Source: Peteryoungia rhizophila
GTDB lineage: Bacteria > Pseudomonadota > Alphaproteobacteria > Rhizobiales > Rhizobiaceae
Length of the DNA stretch: 64,000 nt
NCBI RefSeq assembly: GCF_004912145.1
Contig: NZ_STGT01000007.1
Coordinates: 1 to 64,000 of the forward strand
Reading direction: 5' to 3'
Of the stretch, positions 35,418 through 43,926 are shown piece by piece. Made by a program: the position numbers and the translations under genes. The notes under the pieces were generated by a model. It saw nothing but the letters and a program-made list of their open reading frames with translations. It did no database searches and was not told where the DNA came from. Positions within the stretch are counted from its first letter, which is position 1; each line of letters starts with the position of its first letter.

Positions 35418-36674
35418 ATGAGAGTCTGGCTTGTTCGCGACTTGGAACCAACGCAAATCGATGAGGGGAGCCCAAGGCTTCTACGTGCCGGCATGCTGTC
35501 TGACGCTTTGGCGCGGCGGGGGCATGAGACAACTTGGTTTACGTCGAGTTTCAACCACTACTCCCGGAAACATCGGCCGGTTGGCCGTTTCGAGCCGGTT
35601 CCAAACTTGTCGGTCGAGGTTCTTTCGGCACCTGGCTATGAGAAAAATATCAGCCTCAAGCGTGTCCTTCACAACCACCGTTTTGGCGTAAGTTTTCGGC
35701 AGGCTGCCATGGCTGCGGTCGAGCGTCCGGATGTGATCATCGCCGATTTACCTACAACTGAAGCGGCGTCGACCGCCGTCGCGTTTGGGCGATTGGTCGG
35801 CATCCCGACGATTGTGACGATCCGTGACCTGTGGCCAGATTTCTTTTCAGACTTCGCTCCCAAGCTTCTCAAACCCCTCGTTCGCCTCGGGCTGTGGCAT
35901 CTCGAAGCGCAGTCAAGGTTTGCTTGCCACCACGCGACATCGTTGGTCGGGATCTCTCAAGGCTATCTTGACTGGGGCCAGAAGAGAGGTGGCCGTGTGG
36001 ATCCATTGGATCGCATCTTCTATCTCGGCTATCCGCGCCCCAGCATTGCGCCATTGGCAGAGCGTGAACGTCTGTTGGCCCAGTTTAACATACCTCCGAC
36101 ATCGTATGTTGTCTCTTTTGTCGGGTCCTGGGGGGCGACCTATGACCTGTCCCTTGTGCTGGAGGCTGCACGTCTGCTGGAAGGCAACGAAAGCGTGACT
36201 GTGGTGGTTGCAGGAGATCAGGGCAAAAATCCGGATTTGGCTGATGCATTTCGTCGACTGACAAATGTTCGGCTCATGGGTTGGCTCGACAAACATCAGG
36301 TATCCGCTCTGCTTGGCAGATCTACGGTCGGCCTACTTCCTTACGCAGCGAATGCGCCACAGGGCTTGCCGAACAAGATATTCGAGTACATGGCATACGG
36401 TCTCTTTCAGGTTGCAACGCTTCCCGGGGAGGCGAGGCAGTTGTTGGAAGAGACCTGTACGGGCGCGTTCGCTCCAGCGGGCGCTGCTGTAGATTTTGCT
36501 CATTCAATTGATGGTGCCATCAAACGGGAAGCACATGACGACAGGCGTCTCGAGCGGCAGGCCGTGTTCGAGCAACGCTTCGAGGCAGGCCAGCTCTATG
36601 ACGCCTTTATCGACCATGCGGAGGCTGTCGTTCACCAATGGCGCCTTAGAACTACAAGTCCCCAGACGAGGTGA
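35418..36674 (+). CDS. GT4-family glycosyltransferase (WbuB-like)
   Basis: A 418-aa GT-B enzyme. The N-terminal acceptor domain starts MRVWLVRDLEPTQIDEGSPRLLRAGMLSDAL. The C-terminal nucleotide-sugar domain has FVGSWGATYDLSLVLEAARLL, VRLMGWLDKHQV, and the retaining GT4 E-x7-E region around PQGLPNKIFEYMAYGLFQV. The RDLWPDFF segment is typical of the WbuB/FucNAc-transferase branch, which fits a locus making a 6-deoxy-HexNAc sugar. Its last 23 bases overlap, tail to tail, the 3' end of the ketoreductase gene on the other strand. Confidence 0.87.
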   Translation: MRVWLVRDLEPTQIDEGSPRLLRAGMLSDALARRGHETTWFTSSFNHYSRKHRPVGRFEPVPNLSVEVLSAPGYEKNISLKRVLHNHRFGVSFRQAAMAAVERPDVIIADLPTTEAASTAVAFGRLVGIPTIVTIRDLWPDFFSDFAPKLLKPLVRLGLWHLEAQSRFACHHATSLVGISQGYLDWGQKRGGRVDPLDRIFYLGYPRPSIAPLAERERLLAQFNIPPTSYVVSFVGSWGATYDLSLVLEAARLLEGNESVTVVVAGDQGKNPDLADAFRRLTNVRLMGWLDKHQVSALLGRSTVGLLPYAANAPQGLPNKIFEYMAYGLFQVATLPGEARQLLEETCTGAFAPAGAAVDFAHSIDGAIKREAHDDRRLERQAVFEQRFEAGQLYDAFIDHAEAVVHQWRLRTTSPQTR

Positions 36675-37575
36675 ATTGTGCTTCGATTGCCTTCAACGTT
36701 TCCGCTTCGGGGACCCAATCCAAACGTGCGGCAATTTGCGAACTGTCCACTGCCAGCGAAGACAACAAGCCTTCTGCCATAGCTGTGCGCCCTGCGGCGC
36801 GTAAGGCAAATTCAAGGATGCCCGGTGGAAACGGAAAGAGATGCGGTTTTCTTCGCAGGCCCTTGGCGATCGCCGTGATGACATCCGGCGTCGAAACAGG
36901 ATCCATATCGGCGACGACGAATGTCTCGTTCGCGGCCTTCGGTTTCGTTGCGCAAGTGATGAGGGCGCGTGTGAGGCTGCCGACGGACACCATACTGCGC
37001 TGGTTCTTTATTGAGAGCAGGGGAAGGGGGCAGCCAGCCTTGACCAGCCCAACCAGCCGACCGAAATTTCCTCGAGCGCTGGCGCCATAAACCAAAGGGG
37101 GGCGAAGGATCACCAGCTCCATCCCTAGGTCACTGCATAGTCTTTTGAGCGCCTCTTCTGCCTCATGCTTCGATAATGCATAAGGTGTCACGGGATTCGG
37201 AGGGGATTTGTCGGAGAAGCGAAGCCCCGACGTTGTCGTTTGCCCGAGGACGCCAATCGAGCTTACGAACACGAAACGACGTGCTCCTGCTTCAGCCGAT
37301 TGTCGGGCAAGGTTTGCCGACCCATCAACATTGACCACGCGAAATTCTTCGAGGCTAGCCGGTCGTGAGATCTGGTGGGCAAGGCCTGCCAGGTGAATGA
37401 CCGTCGCTACGCCCTTCAGCGCGACAGACCAGTCGGTGGTGGAGTTTACATTCCCAACGCCAATCATTTCGCGAGCACTTCGTCGTGCGGCAAGTCTGAA
37501 GGGCAGGTCTGCTGCTTTGAGGCCCCGGGCGAGGTCCGTTCCGATGAATCCGTTGCCTCCAGTCACCAACAGCAT
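36652..37575 (-). CDS. NAD-dependent 4-ketoreductase/epimerase (WreQ/WbpV-like)
   Basis: A 307-aa extended SDR protein: NAD-binding MLLVTGGNGFIGTDLARGL, VIHLAGLAHQ, catalytic SSIGV and YALSKHEAEEALKRL (YxxxK), and a specificity region ILRPPLVYG. Next to a WbpM/WreV-type 4,6-dehydratase it most likely reduces UDP-4-keto-6-deoxy-GlcNAc to UDP-QuiNAc (as WreQ does in R. etli) or to UDP-FucNAc. The stereochemistry cannot be read from sequence. It starts 6 bases after the dehydratase stop, so it is the last gene of a three-gene operon. Confidence 0.85.
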   Translation of the reverse strand: MLLVTGGNGFIGTDLARGLKAADLPFRLAARRSAREMIGVGNVNSTTDWSVALKGVATVIHLAGLAHQISRPASLEEFRVVNVDGSANLARQSAEAGARRFVFVSSIGVLGQTTTSGLRFSDKSPPNPVTPYALSKHEAEEALKRLCSDLGMELVILRPPLVYGASARGNFGRLVGLVKAGCPLPLLSIKNQRSMVSVGSLTRALITCATKPKAANETFVVADMDPVSTPDVITAIAKGLRRKPHLFPFPPGILEFALRAAGRTAMAEGLLSSLAVDSSQIAARLDWVPEAETLKAIEAQFTSSGDL

Positions 37576-37581
37576 GCGATG

Positions 37582-39582
37582 CTAGCCTTCAAGAGAGGTC
37601 TGCGATGATGATGGCTGAGGAAGACCCGCTTTGCTCGACTGCATGGGTGATTGAGCAACCTCATATTGTGCGGCGCTTGGGTCTTCGCCCACAATTATTG
37701 AGAACAATAAGGCCCTTGCTTGAGTCTCGTCTTCCCGCTCAATCGTCTTCTTCATTGACGCAATCGCGCCGATCAGATCCTGATGAGTAATCGTTGATGC
37801 ATCTGCTCTCATGATTTTTGGATGTGCCGTCGGCTTGGCGTGGTCGCGGTTGTAGAAAAGTTCTTCGAAGAGCTTCTCTGCAGGCCGCTTGCCAATCACC
37901 TTTATTGCTATTCCGCTGTCAGGATTGGCTTCGTTCTTGACCTTGAACCCGGCGAGCCGGATCATGTTTTCGGCGAGGTCGCCAATCCGCACGGGCTCAC
38001 CCATGTCGAGCAGGAACACGTCGCCACCTTCTGACAAGGCTCCGGCTTGAACGATCAACTCGGCGGCTTCGGGGATGGACATGAAATAGCGTGTCATGTC
38101 TGGGTCAGTGACCGTGACGGGGCCACCCCTGGCAATCTGCTGTTTGAACAGGGGGACGACGGAGCCGTTGGACCCGATAACATTGCCGAAGCGGACCGCG
38201 CAGAAGGTCTGTTTGCTTCCGCTCGTGCGAGCCTGAAATGCGAGTTGGCGCACAATCAGCTCGGCCCAGCGCTTTGTAGCCCCCATCACGTTCGTCGGGC
38301 GCACGGCCTTGTCGGAGGAGATCAACACGAAGCTGGAGACATTTTCAGCGGCCGCAGTCTGTGCAAGCGTGAGCGTGCCGAAGACGTTATTGCGGATGCC
38401 TTCCAGCACATTTGATTCCACCAGGGGGACGTGCTTGTGGGCGGCTGCGTGATACAGCACTTCGATCCGGTGTGTGCGGATCGTTCGTCGCACGAGCTGC
38501 TCGTCCGTAACCGAGCCAAGGACGGGCACGATTTCAGGCCCACTCTTGGTCGTCAATTCCTGTTCGATGCGGTACAGCGCGTATTCGCTGGCTTCCAGCA
38601 GAACCAACTTGGCTGGCTTCCAGGTTGCGATCAACCGACAGAGCTCCGAGCCGATCGAGCCGCCGGCGCCGGTGACCATGACAGTTTTTCCGCTCAGCGC
38701 CTTCGCGAGCAGATCCTTGTCCGGCGGGACGAACGAACGACCCAGTAACTCGTCGATCTCGATTTCGCGGATCTGGTTGACGATGTACCTGCCATCGACG
38801 ATGTCGGATATGTCGGGCACGCTACGCACCTTGATGCCCAACCCAGTCACGCGGGCAATCACGGCCTGTCGCGCTTCTGGTGGGATTGACGACATCGACA
38901 GGACGATTTCTCGGATGCCGTAGCGTTCGATGAGGCGACGGAGATCGCGTGGTGGGAAAACGCGATAACCCGCCACATCGCGACCGTGATTGGTCGGGTC
39001 GTCATCGATCAGCCCCATTACGTAGCGGTTCCCATGTCCTCGCAATGCGCGGGCGAGCTGGGCGGCGGCTGCACCCGCTCCATATATAAAGATTGGTTCT
39101 TCGTTCCTGCGCATCCCGGTGCCGATGTTCAGCACCCATTTAGCTGCGAACCGTGAGCTGCCGATCAGCAGGGTTCCGAGTACAAAGTAAAGCACGGGCA
39201 CCGAGCGCGGTACGATGCCGCGGCCGGTCATCTCAGTCAGGAATATGATGATGACCCAACATACCGTCGCGATCATCATGGCACGCAGGATCGTCCAGAT
39301 CGCTGCTTCCGGCAGGTAGCGGATGACGGATCGGTACAAGCCAAGGCGAATGAAGACCGGGATAGCAACCGTGACCGCCACGATGGCAAGGGTCAGTCGT
39401 TCTGGCGTGATGGCGGGCGACCAGTTGGAAAGTCGAAGCGCATAGGAAGCCCATATCGCAATCAGCAGCAAAGCGGAATCGAGCAGGATCATGACGACCC
39501 GCTTCCATCGGCGGGGGGTGCGGATGATCCCCTCGCGCATGCCGCGTATAATGGGGTGGTGAACGAGGTCGACTTCTGTCAT
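37582..39582 (-). CDS. Membrane-bound UDP-GlcNAc 4,6-dehydratase (WbpM/WreV-like)
   Basis: A 666-aa protein. It has four N-terminal membrane helices (about residues 28-130), a CoA-binding-like Rossmann region (IFIYGAGAAAAQLARAL), then the catalytic SDR domain with VMVTGAGGSIGSELCRLI near residue 295, HAAAHKHVPLVE, SSDKAVRPTNVMGATKRWAE and RFGNVIGSNGSVVPLF. MGATKRWAE shows the large-dehydratase MxxxK catalytic variant in place of YxxxK, as in WbpM. The C-terminal tail is rich in Ser/Gln and Pro. It makes UDP-4-keto-6-deoxy-GlcNAc for QuiNAc/FucNAc synthesis and is flanked by its likely partners in one operon. Confidence 0.92.
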   Translation of the reverse strand: MTEVDLVHHPIIRGMREGIIRTPRRWKRVVMILLDSALLLIAIWASYALRLSNWSPAITPERLTLAIVAVTVAIPVFIRLGLYRSVIRYLPEAAIWTILRAMMIATVCWVIIIFLTEMTGRGIVPRSVPVLYFVLGTLLIGSSRFAAKWVLNIGTGMRRNEEPIFIYGAGAAAAQLARALRGHGNRYVMGLIDDDPTNHGRDVAGYRVFPPRDLRRLIERYGIREIVLSMSSIPPEARQAVIARVTGLGIKVRSVPDISDIVDGRYIVNQIREIEIDELLGRSFVPPDKDLLAKALSGKTVMVTGAGGSIGSELCRLIATWKPAKLVLLEASEYALYRIEQELTTKSGPEIVPVLGSVTDEQLVRRTIRTHRIEVLYHAAAHKHVPLVESNVLEGIRNNVFGTLTLAQTAAAENVSSFVLISSDKAVRPTNVMGATKRWAELIVRQLAFQARTSGSKQTFCAVRFGNVIGSNGSVVPLFKQQIARGGPVTVTDPDMTRYFMSIPEAAELIVQAGALSEGGDVFLLDMGEPVRIGDLAENMIRLAGFKVKNEANPDSGIAIKVIGKRPAEKLFEELFYNRDHAKPTAHPKIMRADASTITHQDLIGAIASMKKTIEREDETQARALLFSIIVGEDPSAAQYEVAQSPMQSSKAGLPQPSSSQTSLEG

Positions 39583-39618
39583 TGGCTTTCGCCGATACTT
39601 CCTGACGGGTTGCAGTCT

Positions 39619-40185
39619 TTAATGGGTTACGCCTTTGGCGCCGACGACTTTCAGCGCCGTCAGGATCAGTATCCGTAAGTCGAACATGAAACCCTGACGG
39701 TGCAGATACTCGGCGTCATAGGCAACTTTCATGGGAATTTCCAGTTCATCCCGTCCATTTACCTGGGCCCAGCCGGTCAAGCCCGGTGGCAGAGTGCACA
39801 CGCCTGCAATTGTCCGTGCTTCGATGAGGTCGTCCTGGTTGAACAGGGCAGGGCGGGGCCCGACCAGGCTCATCTCGCCCTTCAATATACACCAGAGCTG
39901 AGGGAGCTCGTCGAGGCTGCTTTTTCTCAAGAAGCCTCCGATCGGGGTCAAATGCCGGGAAGGGTCGCTCAGCAGATGTGTGGCGACGACAGGCGTATCG
40001 GTGCGCATGGTGCGGAACTTCGGCATCAGAAAGATGTGGTTGTCCTTACCAACGCGTTTGGACCAGTAGAGCGCCGGCCCCGGCGAGGTCATTCGTACGG
40101 CAATCGCCACGATCGCCATCGGGATCGCGAAGGCCAGGGCAGCGCAAGCCGAAACGAGTACATCGAAGAGGCGCTTCAGAACCAT
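39619..40185 (-). CDS. Initiating sugar-phosphate transferase (WreU/WbaP-family)
   Basis: A 188-aa monotopic polyprenyl-phosphate sugar-1-phosphate transferase that starts the repeat or chain on undecaprenyl phosphate. It has one N-terminal reentrant hydrophobic helix (LFDVLVSACAALAFAIPMAIVAIAV), then SPGPALYWSKRVG, FLMPKFRTMRTD, LRKSSLDELPQLWCILKGEMSLVGPRP and GLTGWAQVNGRDE, all canonical. The short form (catalytic domain only) matches R. etli WreU, the QuiNAc-1-P transferase. ATG 40185 is chosen, with GGAGAAG upstream; a GTG 7 codons earlier is possible. First gene of the transferase-dehydratase-reductase operon. Confidence 0.9.
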   Translation of the reverse strand: MVLKRLFDVLVSACAALAFAIPMAIVAIAVRMTSPGPALYWSKRVGKDNHIFLMPKFRTMRTDTPVVATHLLSDPSRHLTPIGGFLRKSSLDELPQLWCILKGEMSLVGPRPALFNQDDLIEARTIAGVCTLPPGLTGWAQVNGRDELEIPMKVAYDAEYLHRQGFMFDLRILILTALKVVGAKGVTH

Positions 40186-40397
40186 ATTGCGAAACTTCTC
40201 CAACACATTCGCTGGTGCTTCATAGGGCGTTTCTTGGCACCTTGCCAGTCTGTTAAGGAGCCTCCCACAAGCCGTTCACACGGATAGTCACGGTGGAAAG
40301 GGAAGCCGAGTCTGCTTCAACTGGATTCGTCTTCTGACCGTAGCGTGGGCGCTCCACTTCTCGCCTTGTCGCGATTCGGTGACCGGTAGCCCATTAG

Positions 40398-40631
40398 CAT
40401 CGGCGCCCTTTACGATCCACAGACGCGGTCTTTGCCAGGGGCCGTCCAGGAACACGGTCGCTTGTACGCGTCGTGGTGCCGCTGGCCGTGATGTATAATG
40501 GTCTCCTCGCCATCATCAATGCGCATGTCTGCCGCTCGGCTTTGCGCACCGGCGCGTTCTTTGGCCTCGGACTGGGCGTCGTGCTAGCTGCGGGATATGC
40601 GCTGTTCCGGCAGATGACGCGGCGGGACTGA
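40398..40631 (+). pseudogene. Possible C-terminal fragment of a membrane protein
   Basis: An open stretch after a TAG at 40395 encodes a hydrophobic helix pair (VVVPLAVMYNGLLAIINAHV; FFGLGLGVVLAAGYALF) ending QMTRRD and a stop. The segment looks like the tail of an integral membrane protein with a basic cytoplasmic end, but it has no clear start and I do not recognise the family. Confidence 0.3.
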
Positions 40632-40655
40632 GCCCCTCAGGCAATTGCGAGACGT

Positions 40656-40670
40656 CATCATAAGTCCTAG
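40656..40670. repeat. Left copy of a 15-bp near-repeat flanking the integrase module
   Basis: CATCATAAGTCCTAG; 13 of 15 bases match 43857-43871. It is followed by a second CCTAGGAC (40681 region). Possible attachment or recombinase-binding site. Confidence 0.4.
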
Positions 40671-40721
40671 GACTGGTTGCCTAGGACGGAAGGGACGGCT
40701 TTGGCGCTGAAGTGTCGTGCT

Positions 40722-41069
40722 TTACGTATCTCGCTGATTGCCACGTTTGCTGGCCGCGACCGCCTCCGCTTGAATGACACTCATCTCAAGTTCCTGCAAC
40801 GTCATCCCGTTCGACGCGTTGGTGAACCTGTCGACGAGCTTGGCGATATGGGGATCCTTGCTATCTGACGACGGCACCCCCAAGAGCCAATTTGGTGTCG
40901 TATCCAATGCCTCGGCAATTCTGACCAGCGTCGCGAGGTCCGGCTCTCTCCGTCCAGACGCATAGTGTCCAAATCTGCGCTCGTCCAACGCACAGCGCCT
41001 CGCAGCTTCGGCATTGGAGATGCCCAAGTGCTTCGCCCTTTCGTGTAGCCTTTTTGCGAAGAGATCCAT
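40722..41069 (-). CDS. XRE-family regulator (115 aa)
   Basis: A Cro/C1-type HTH (LHERAKHLGISNAEAARRCALDE, then RRFGHYASGRREPDLATLVRIAEALDTTPNWLLG) followed by a short helical C-terminal segment probably used for dimerisation. ATG 41069 is chosen; the longer frame would run through the operator-like palindromes. It is divergent from the LysR gene at 41204, the same layout as at 4.7-6 kb but with an unrelated XRE sequence. It is a likely repressor of the integrase module or of itself. Confidence 0.85.
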   Translation of the reverse strand: MDLFAKRLHERAKHLGISNAEAARRCALDERRFGHYASGRREPDLATLVRIAEALDTTPNWLLGVPSSDSKDPHIAKLVDRFTNASNGMTLQELEMSVIQAEAVAASKRGNQRDT

Positions 41070-41071
41070 GA

Positions 41072-41116
41072 GAACAATATGTTCCTCATGCACACTGTTC
41101 TGGCCACGAACAATAT
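41072..41116. promoter_or_regulatory. Palindromic operator candidates between XRE and LysR
   Basis: GAACAATATGTTC (41072-41084) is a palindrome with a 3-nt centre. GTTC-N7-GAAC lies at 41097-41111, and GAACAATAT recurs at 41108-41116. Repeated half-sites directly upstream of the XRE start fit autorepression by a Cro/C1-type protein. Confidence 0.55.
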
Positions 41117-41203
41117 GGAGTGTTATAAGAACGAAATGTAGTTTTGGTTGAAGGCCACTGTTGAAAAGTGGCATCCAGCTTGTTGGACGCTCTGGAGGTG
41201 TCA

Positions 41204-42121
41204 ATGGAACTCCGACAACTCTCCTACTTCGTCGCGGTTGCCGAGGAGCTTCACTTCGGTCGTGCCGCCATGCGGGTGAACATCGCGCAACCGGCGCTGA
41301 GTACCCAGGTGCAAGCGCTTGAAAAGGGCCTTGGCGTTCAGTTGCTTGTCCGCTCGACGCGCAAGGTGGAGCTGACGCGAGCAGGGGAGGTGTTCTACGA
41401 TCGCTGTGTCAGGATGCTGGGAGAACTGGACCTTTCCGCCGAGATGGCGCGTGCGGCAGGTGGTTTGACCATGCGAGAGATCAGGATCGGCACGATCTAT
41501 CCGGCAACGACGGGAGTGCTGCCGGCGTTTCTGGCGCGGATCGGGCGGAAGTTTCCCGATATTCGGCTGCATGTGTCGAATGGGTCGACGGCCGATATCA
41601 TCCGCCAGCTGGAATGCGGAAAGCTCAACCTCGGCTTCATCCGTCCCGTCGAGAATATCGGGTCCTTGCGCTTCTTCTCGATTGCCCATGAGCGCTATCT
41701 GCTGGCGGTGCCCAGGGACAATCCCTTGGCACTTAGGCAGGAGGTGACGATCGAGGATCTTCGCAGCGAGAGGATCATCGCCTTCAAGCGTCAGAACTTG
41801 TCCTACACGGAGCGGTACTTTTCCGAGGCGTTCGAAGAGCACGGGCTGAATGACAATGTCGCCTATACCTGTGACGATACCTTCTCGCTGATCTCGCTCG
41901 TGGCGTCGGGTCTCGGTGTCGGCTTTGCCCCGGAGTGGACCGCTGAGCTGCCAGGCCGGGACGTGGTGTTGAAGAAGGTGACGGGCATCGACCTGAAGAT
42001 CGGGCTTGGCGTGGCCTGGAGCAAGGAAGATCCGACGGCGGCTCGCGATGACATCATCGATATCGCCCGGACACTGGGGCGAGGCGGGCGTTTACATGGG
42101 ACGCATTTGGACTCGCGATGA
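41204..42121 (+). CDS. LysR-family transcriptional regulator (copy 3 of 3)
   Basis: A 305-aa LysR protein nearly identical to copy 1 over the first 290 residues, with the same HTH and effector domain, but ending GGRLHGTHLDSR instead of RPGR. The ATG at 41204 has GGAGG seven bases upstream. Differences cluster in the middle of the effector domain (PRDNPLALRQEVTIEDLRSER versus PMGNPLASKNEVTIEDLRGQK), so the copies may sense different ligands. Many differences at the DNA level are synonymous, which implies purifying selection rather than a very recent duplication. It lies within the integrase module. Confidence 0.92.
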   Translation: MELRQLSYFVAVAEELHFGRAAMRVNIAQPALSTQVQALEKGLGVQLLVRSTRKVELTRAGEVFYDRCVRMLGELDLSAEMARAAGGLTMREIRIGTIYPATTGVLPAFLARIGRKFPDIRLHVSNGSTADIIRQLECGKLNLGFIRPVENIGSLRFFSIAHERYLLAVPRDNPLALRQEVTIEDLRSERIIAFKRQNLSYTERYFSEAFEEHGLNDNVAYTCDDTFSLISLVASGLGVGFAPEWTAELPGRDVVLKKVTGIDLKIGLGVAWSKEDPTAARDDIIDIARTLGRGGRLHGTHLDSR

Positions 42122-42482
42122 TGGCGTCGCCATCCGCTGACGCACCCTCTGGTTGCCAACCGTACAGATTGGCAAAATATTCTTTATTTCCAATTGGTCA
42201 GGGACTGTGCCGAATCACTGTGCGGCCTGCCAGCCGGGAGCTTTTGGCGAACACTTCTCGGTGTTGACCTAGGATTTCTGGGGGGCTGCGGGGCCAATGA
42301 CCACAAATGCAATCTGCTTACTACAAATCTGTCACTTTACAGGCCTGCGGGGACCGTTGGACCATCTGCGTTCGCGACCATGCGGGAGGAGTGCTGCCTC
42401 CCGCTGGCCAATGGAATGGTCATGCGGTTCCGATCCCAAATCGAAGTCGGGCCCCATGTTGCTGAAATCTTGGAGGCTTTTG
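42122..42482. other. Intergenic, no gene recognised
   Basis: 361 bases between the LysR and the AlpA-like gene. Open frames run through but none resembles a family before the HTH gene begins. It may contain the excisionase/integrase promoter. Confidence 0.4.
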
Positions 42483-42752
42483 ATGAAACCTCATCTGTCC
42501 CGCGCCTTGGAGCCACCGCTTCCAAGGTTTGCCGTCAGTCGTCTTGAGGCGGCCAAGCTTCTCGATGTTTCGGTCGGTACCTTCGATAACTGGGTGCGCC
42601 AGGGCTTGATGCCGAAGGGAATCAAGATTGGAAGCTTGCGTCGCTGGGACGCTGGCCAGCTTCGTGCATGTTGGTACGACCTCGTTGAGACGAACCAGGA
42701 GGGAGATGTCGAGGATGACCAGGAAAACCCCTTCGACAACACGGTTGGCTAA
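42483..42752 (+). CDS. AlpA/excisionase-like helix-turn-helix protein (89 aa)
   Basis: A short DNA-binding protein with a MerR/AlpA-type HTH: LEAAKLLDVSVGTFDNWVRQGLMPKGIKIGSLRRW, then an acidic tail (EGDVEDDQENPFDN). ATG 42483 is chosen with GGAGG 8 bases upstream. It overlaps the start of the integrase gene by about 38 bases, the usual arrangement for recombination directionality factors or activators of integrase genes. Confidence 0.8.
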   Translation: MKPHLSRALEPPLPRFAVSRLEAAKLLDVSVGTFDNWVRQGLMPKGIKIGSLRRWDAGQLRACWYDLVETNQEGDVEDDQENPFDNTVG

Positions 42753-43830
42753 GCCACGTGGGCCGTTTCGCTACTGTAACCGGGATGTCGATCGGTTCGG
42801 GAATGAGCGCTACTACATTCGCATCCCGGGCCTGCCAAAATATCGGATGACGTCGCCATATCTCGACGAAAATGGCAGCGTTACGGTCGCGTTTGCGGAG
42901 GAGTATCATCGGGTCATGGCTGGCGACAGGGGAGATAAGCCGCTCCCGCTTGCGAGGCTGCAGCCGGGCACTGTCCGCTGGCTTGTGGAAAATTACTATC
43001 GCTCCAAGCTGTTTCAGGCCTATTCCTCATCCACGCAGAAAGACAAGAGATGCGTGCTGAACCGATATTGCGAGATCGTCGGGGATTTGCCTTTCAAGAA
43101 AATGCGCAAGTCGGACATTGAAGCGAGCCAGATGAAGCGTCGCTCGACGCCTGGCGCTGCCGACAAACTGGTTAAATATCTCAAGGCTCTCTTCAACTGG
43201 GCGATCAAGCAGGAGCTTGCCACTTTCAACCCGGCGACTGGCGTAACAAAAATTAATAAATCGGATGGCTTCCACGGGTGGAGCGAAATCGAACTGGAGC
43301 GCTATCGGTCGTTTTATCCAATCGGGACGACCGCGCGGCTTGCGATGGAGTTGATGCTGAATCTCGGCGTCAGACGCTCTGACCTTGTGAAACTGGGACG
43401 GCGAAATCTCATTGGCGACCGTATCGAATTTGTCCCTCAGAAAGGGGCAGGCAAGTATGCCCAGTTCCTGAGCCTGCCCGTGACGGACGAGCTGCACGAC
43501 GCTTTGCGCGCAATCGATCACGACAAGACGACCTTCCTTGTCACGGAATATGGAAAGCCGTTCACGTCAAACGGGTTTGGCAACAAGATGCGGCAATGGT
43601 GCGATGATGCTGGCCTGCCGGAATGTTCGTCCCATGGGCTGCGGAAGGCGTCGGCTACCATCCTTGCTGAGGCAGGCGCGACCGAACATCAGTTGATGGC
43701 AATCTTTGGCTGGTCCGATTCGAAGATGGCGCAGCACTACACCAAATCGGCCCGGTCGAAGCGGATCATCGATGCCGGCTTCGAACGCCGTAAGAATTAC
43801 GTGTCCTTTAAAGATTTAAGCCCCCGGTGA
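42715..43830 (+). CDS. Tyrosine recombinase / integrase
   Basis: A 371-aa phage-type integrase. The N-terminal arm-binding region leads to a core-binding SAM-like domain (about 90-190), then the catalytic domain with LMLNLGVRRSDLVKLG (first Arg), HGLRKASATILAEAG (HxLR) and WSDSKMAQHYTKSA (Tyr nucleophile). All catalytic residues are present. The start is ATG 42715 (ATG 42706 also possible), following AGGAGGG. It overlaps the AlpA-like gene. A decayed copy of its 3' end lies at 57240-57372 next to a tRNA gene, so a related element also integrated there. Confidence 0.93.
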   Translation: MTRKTPSTTRLAKPRGPFRYCNRDVDRFGNERYYIRIPGLPKYRMTSPYLDENGSVTVAFAEEYHRVMAGDRGDKPLPLARLQPGTVRWLVENYYRSKLFQAYSSSTQKDKRCVLNRYCEIVGDLPFKKMRKSDIEASQMKRRSTPGAADKLVKYLKALFNWAIKQELATFNPATGVTKINKSDGFHGWSEIELERYRSFYPIGTTARLAMELMLNLGVRRSDLVKLGRRNLIGDRIEFVPQKGAGKYAQFLSLPVTDELHDALRAIDHDKTTFLVTEYGKPFTSNGFGNKMRQWCDDAGLPECSSHGLRKASATILAEAGATEHQLMAIFGWSDSKMAQHYTKSARSKRIIDAGFERRKNYVSFKDLSPR

Positions 43831-43856
43831 GGGCCGCCTTGCGAGGTTGATGCGAA

Positions 43857-43885
43857 CATCGCAAGTCCTAGTGCAAACACTAGGA
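43857..43885. repeat. Right copy of the 15-bp near-repeat plus perfect hairpin
   Basis: CATCGCAAGTCCTAG (43857-43871) matches 40656-40670 at 13 of 15 positions. Overlapping it, TCCTAGTG (43866-43873) and CACTAGGA (43878-43885) form a perfect 8-bp inverted repeat with a CAAA loop, 36 bases after the integrase stop. It could be a recombinase core site or a transcription stop. Confidence 0.5.
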
Positions 43886-43926
43886 GTAGTGACAGGGGCG
43901 GCTGATGTTAGTCAGTGGTACGGGAG

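Larger units (their letters stand above)
40186..40721. other. Intergenic with a short membrane-protein remnant and a repeat
   Basis: Upstream region of the initiating transferase operon. It contains the possible C-terminal fragment at 40398-40631 and the CCTAGG-containing repeat at 40656-40689. Nothing else was recognised. Confidence 0.4.
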
